Origin: Elusimicrobiota bacterium
GTDB taxonomy: Bacteria; Elusimicrobiota; Elusimicrobia; FEN-1173
Reading direction: 5' to 3'
DNA length: 7,526 nt
Assembly: GCA_016207625.1 (NCBI GenBank)
Contig: JACQPF010000313.1
Span: forward strand, 1 to 7,526
The first letter of the stretch is position 1. Every line of letters starts with the position of its first letter. The notes beneath the pieces are model-generated. The model did no database searches. It was not told where the DNA came from and saw only the letters and a list, made by a program, of their open reading frames with translations. Positions 6,197 through 7,526 of this stretch are shown piece by piece. The translations under genes were made by a program, and so were the position numbers.

Positions 6197-6727
6197 ATGA
6201 CCAACGATCCCAATCGCGGCGTTCAATACACACTGGTCGTCATTAAACCGGACGGGCTGAAAAAATCGCTCACGGGGAACATTTTGACGAAACTGGCCGA
6301 GGCCCGTCTCCACATCGTGGGGACCAAAGTCCTCCGCGTGACGCGGGAACTCGCCGAGGCTCATTACCAGCATTTGAAGGACAAGCCGTTCTTCAAAGAC
6401 CTGGTGGACTACATCCAAGGCAAACCCTACGGGAAAGAATACGAGCGCGTCATGGCGATAGTCTATGAGGGCCCCGGCGCCATCCAGCGGGTCCGGCAAA
6501 TCGCGGGCGCCACGAACCCGGAAGAGGCGGACCCCGTCTCCGTCCGCGGCGCTTACGGCCGCATCACCACGAAGGGCGTGTTTGAGAACGTCATCCACGC
6601 GTCCTCCGATCCCACGGACGCCGAGCGGGAGATCAAGCTTTGGTTCCAGCCCCATGAGCTCATCGGGGAGATCTACCCCACCAAGAAAGTCCAACAGCCC
6701 GCCCAGGAGATCACGGCCTGGGCCTGA
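6197..6727 (+). CDS. ndk: Nucleoside diphosphate kinase
   Basis: This enzyme moves the gamma phosphate from ATP to nucleoside diphosphates through a phosphohistidine, balancing the NTP and dNTP pools in the cytoplasm. Family motifs are clear: VVIKPDG (K17), GATNPEEA (residues 104-111), R117, and the active-site NVIHASSDPTDAEREI with H134 as the phospho-accepting histidine. At 176 residues it is longer than the usual roughly 140-residue bacterial enzyme. About eight extra residues lie at KPYGKEYERV before the MAIVYEG strand, and there is a C-terminal tail of about 25 residues. The usual pGTIRgdfg stretch reads PVSVRGAYG. The start follows a strong promoter with almost no leader and no Shine-Dalgarno sequence, so translation may be nearly leaderless. 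pckG begins 20 bases after the stop and may be cotranscribed. Confidence 0.97.
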   Translation: MTNDPNRGVQYTLVVIKPDGLKKSLTGNILTKLAEARLHIVGTKVLRVTRELAEAHYQHLKDKPFFKDLVDYIQGKPYGKEYERVMAIVYEGPGAIQRVRQIAGATNPEEADPVSVRGAYGRITTKGVFENVIHASSDPTDAEREIKLWFQPHELIGEIYPTKKVQQPAQEITAWA

Positions 6728-6747
6728 GCAGCCGAAAAGAAAACGCT

Positions 6748-7526
6748 ATGCTGATGCAGCCCTCCAAAACAAAAAATCAAGCGGTCTTGAGTTGGGTCGA
6801 GGACATGACCCAACTGTGCAAGCCGAAGGCCGTCGTCTGGTGCGACGGGTCCGAAGAAGAAAGGCAGCGCCTCATCCGGGAAAGCCTGGAGCACGGCGAA
6901 CTGGAGGAATTGAACCAGGTCAAGCTGCCGGGCTGCTACTATCACCGCACCGCGCAAAACGACGTGGCGCGGACGGAGCATCTCACCTTCATCTGCACCC
7001 CCACCCGCGACGAGGCGGGGCCCACCAACAACTGGATGGAGCCGGCGGAAGCCTACCGGAAGCTGTCCGCGATCTTCGACGGGGCCATGCGGGACCGGAC
7101 GATGTACGTGGTGCCTTTCATCATGGGCGTTCCGGGGTCGCCCTTCCGCAAGGTGGGCGTGGAGCTCACCGACAGCCGCTACGTGGCGCTGAACATGCGC
7201 ATCATGACGCGCATGGGGGACGTGGCGTGGAAAGAGCTGGGCGACTCGCCCGATTTCACCCGCGGCCTCCACAGCAAAGCCGATTTGGACGAGAAGCGCC
7301 GGTTCATCTGCCATTTCCCTCAGGACAACGCCATCTGGAGCGTGGGATCGGGCTACGGGGGGAACGTCCTCCTCGGTAAGAAATGCCTGGCGCTGCGCAT
7401 CGCCAGCGCCCTCGGCCGGAAAGAGGGATGGCTGGCCGAGCACATGCTGATTCTGGGCGTGGAAAATCCGCAAGGCGAGGTTCGCTACGTCACCGCCGCC
7501 TTCCCGTCCGCCTGCGGCAAGACCAA
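6748..7526 (+). CDS. pckG: Phosphoenolpyruvate carboxykinase (GTP), N-terminal part, cut by window end
   Basis: This enzyme converts oxaloacetate and GTP to phosphoenolpyruvate, CO2 and GDP, the entry step of gluconeogenesis, or runs in reverse as an anaplerotic or fermentative step. The 259 visible codons of an enzyme usually near 600 residues match the GTP class: R75 in VARTEH (substrate arginine), the conserved NNW and VPFIMGVPGSPF stretches, SGYGGNVLLGKKC (residues 201-213, with the PEP-contacting Y203-N206 and the metal lysine), H232 in AEHMLILG (metal ligand), and AFPSACGKT ending at the window edge, which holds the reactive cysteine C256 and the start of the P-loop. ATG 6748 is the first start; ATG 6754 is an alternative. 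The ribosome binding site is weak (GAAAAGAAA). It follows ndk by 20 bases with no terminator between them, so the two may share a transcript. Confidence 0.97.
   Translation, partial: MLMQPSKTKNQAVLSWVEDMTQLCKPKAVVWCDGSEEERQRLIRESLEHGELEELNQVKLPGCYYHRTAQNDVARTEHLTFICTPTRDEAGPTNNWMEPAEAYRKLSAIFDGAMRDRTMYVVPFIMGVPGSPFRKVGVELTDSRYVALNMRIMTRMGDVAWKELGDSPDFTRGLHSKADLDEKRRFICHFPQDNAIWSVGSGYGGNVLLGKKCLALRIASALGRKEGWLAEHMLILGVENPQGEVRYVTAAFPSACGKT

Noticed and set aside
4990..6213. Minus-strand frame of 407 codons
   Set aside because: It is antisense to the tail-anchored gene and the end of PilZ; its composition (many E, G, V, R, D) is what GC-rich codons give on the opposite strand, with no motif.
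6465..7379. Plus-strand frame of 304 codons over ndk and pckG
   Set aside because: It is an out-of-frame reading of two clear genes, rich in R, P and S.
6673..7473. Minus-strand frame of 266 codons
   Set aside because: It is antisense to pckG, whose family motifs are unmistakable.

Overview
The window is GC-rich, almost fully coding DNA from what looks like a diderm (Gram-negative-type) bacterium. Evidence for an outer membrane is a PorV/PorQ-like beta-barrel gene carrying a peptidoglycan-binding LysM tail. An NtrB-like sensor kinase, a PilZ protein and a GTP-type PEP carboxykinase fit an environmental bacterium, perhaps of a little-cultured phylum such as Elusimicrobiota; that placement is inference and weak.

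Layout. Positions 1-302 hold the 3' end of an ordinary sensor histidine kinase. Facing it, stop to stop with a 3-base gap, is a small secreted protein on the minus strand (306-734) with an HExxH motif. A short AT-rich divergent region (735-788) separates it from a five-gene plus-strand cluster at 789-6141: barrel/coiled-coil/LysM protein; kinase-like protein; receiver-like protein with a membrane span and beta-propeller; PilZ protein; and a large tail-anchored protein faintly like the DUF155/RMND1 family. Three of the four junctions are GTGA overlaps and the fourth has a 16-base gap with a strong ribosome binding site, so the cluster looks like one translationally coupled operon. After it come a clear sigma70-type promoter, ndk (6197-6727) and the 5' part of pckG (6748 to the window end).

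The most interesting part is the 789-6141 cluster. The kinase-like protein keeps its ATP-binding boxes, but glutamine sits where the phospho-accepting histidine should be. The neighbouring receiver-like domain has lost its acidic pair, has glutamate in place of the phospho-accepting aspartate, and has proline in place of the conserved lysine. An apparently dead kinase and dead receiver, next to an intact c-di-GMP-type PilZ domain and an envelope-spanning barrel-LysM protein, suggest a signalling assembly that works by binding and conformation rather than His-Asp phosphotransfer. The barrel gene has no standard start codon in front of its signal peptide: it either starts at ATT or carries a one-base deletion in a G run.

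ndk and pckG are conventional metabolic genes, probably a separate transcription unit.
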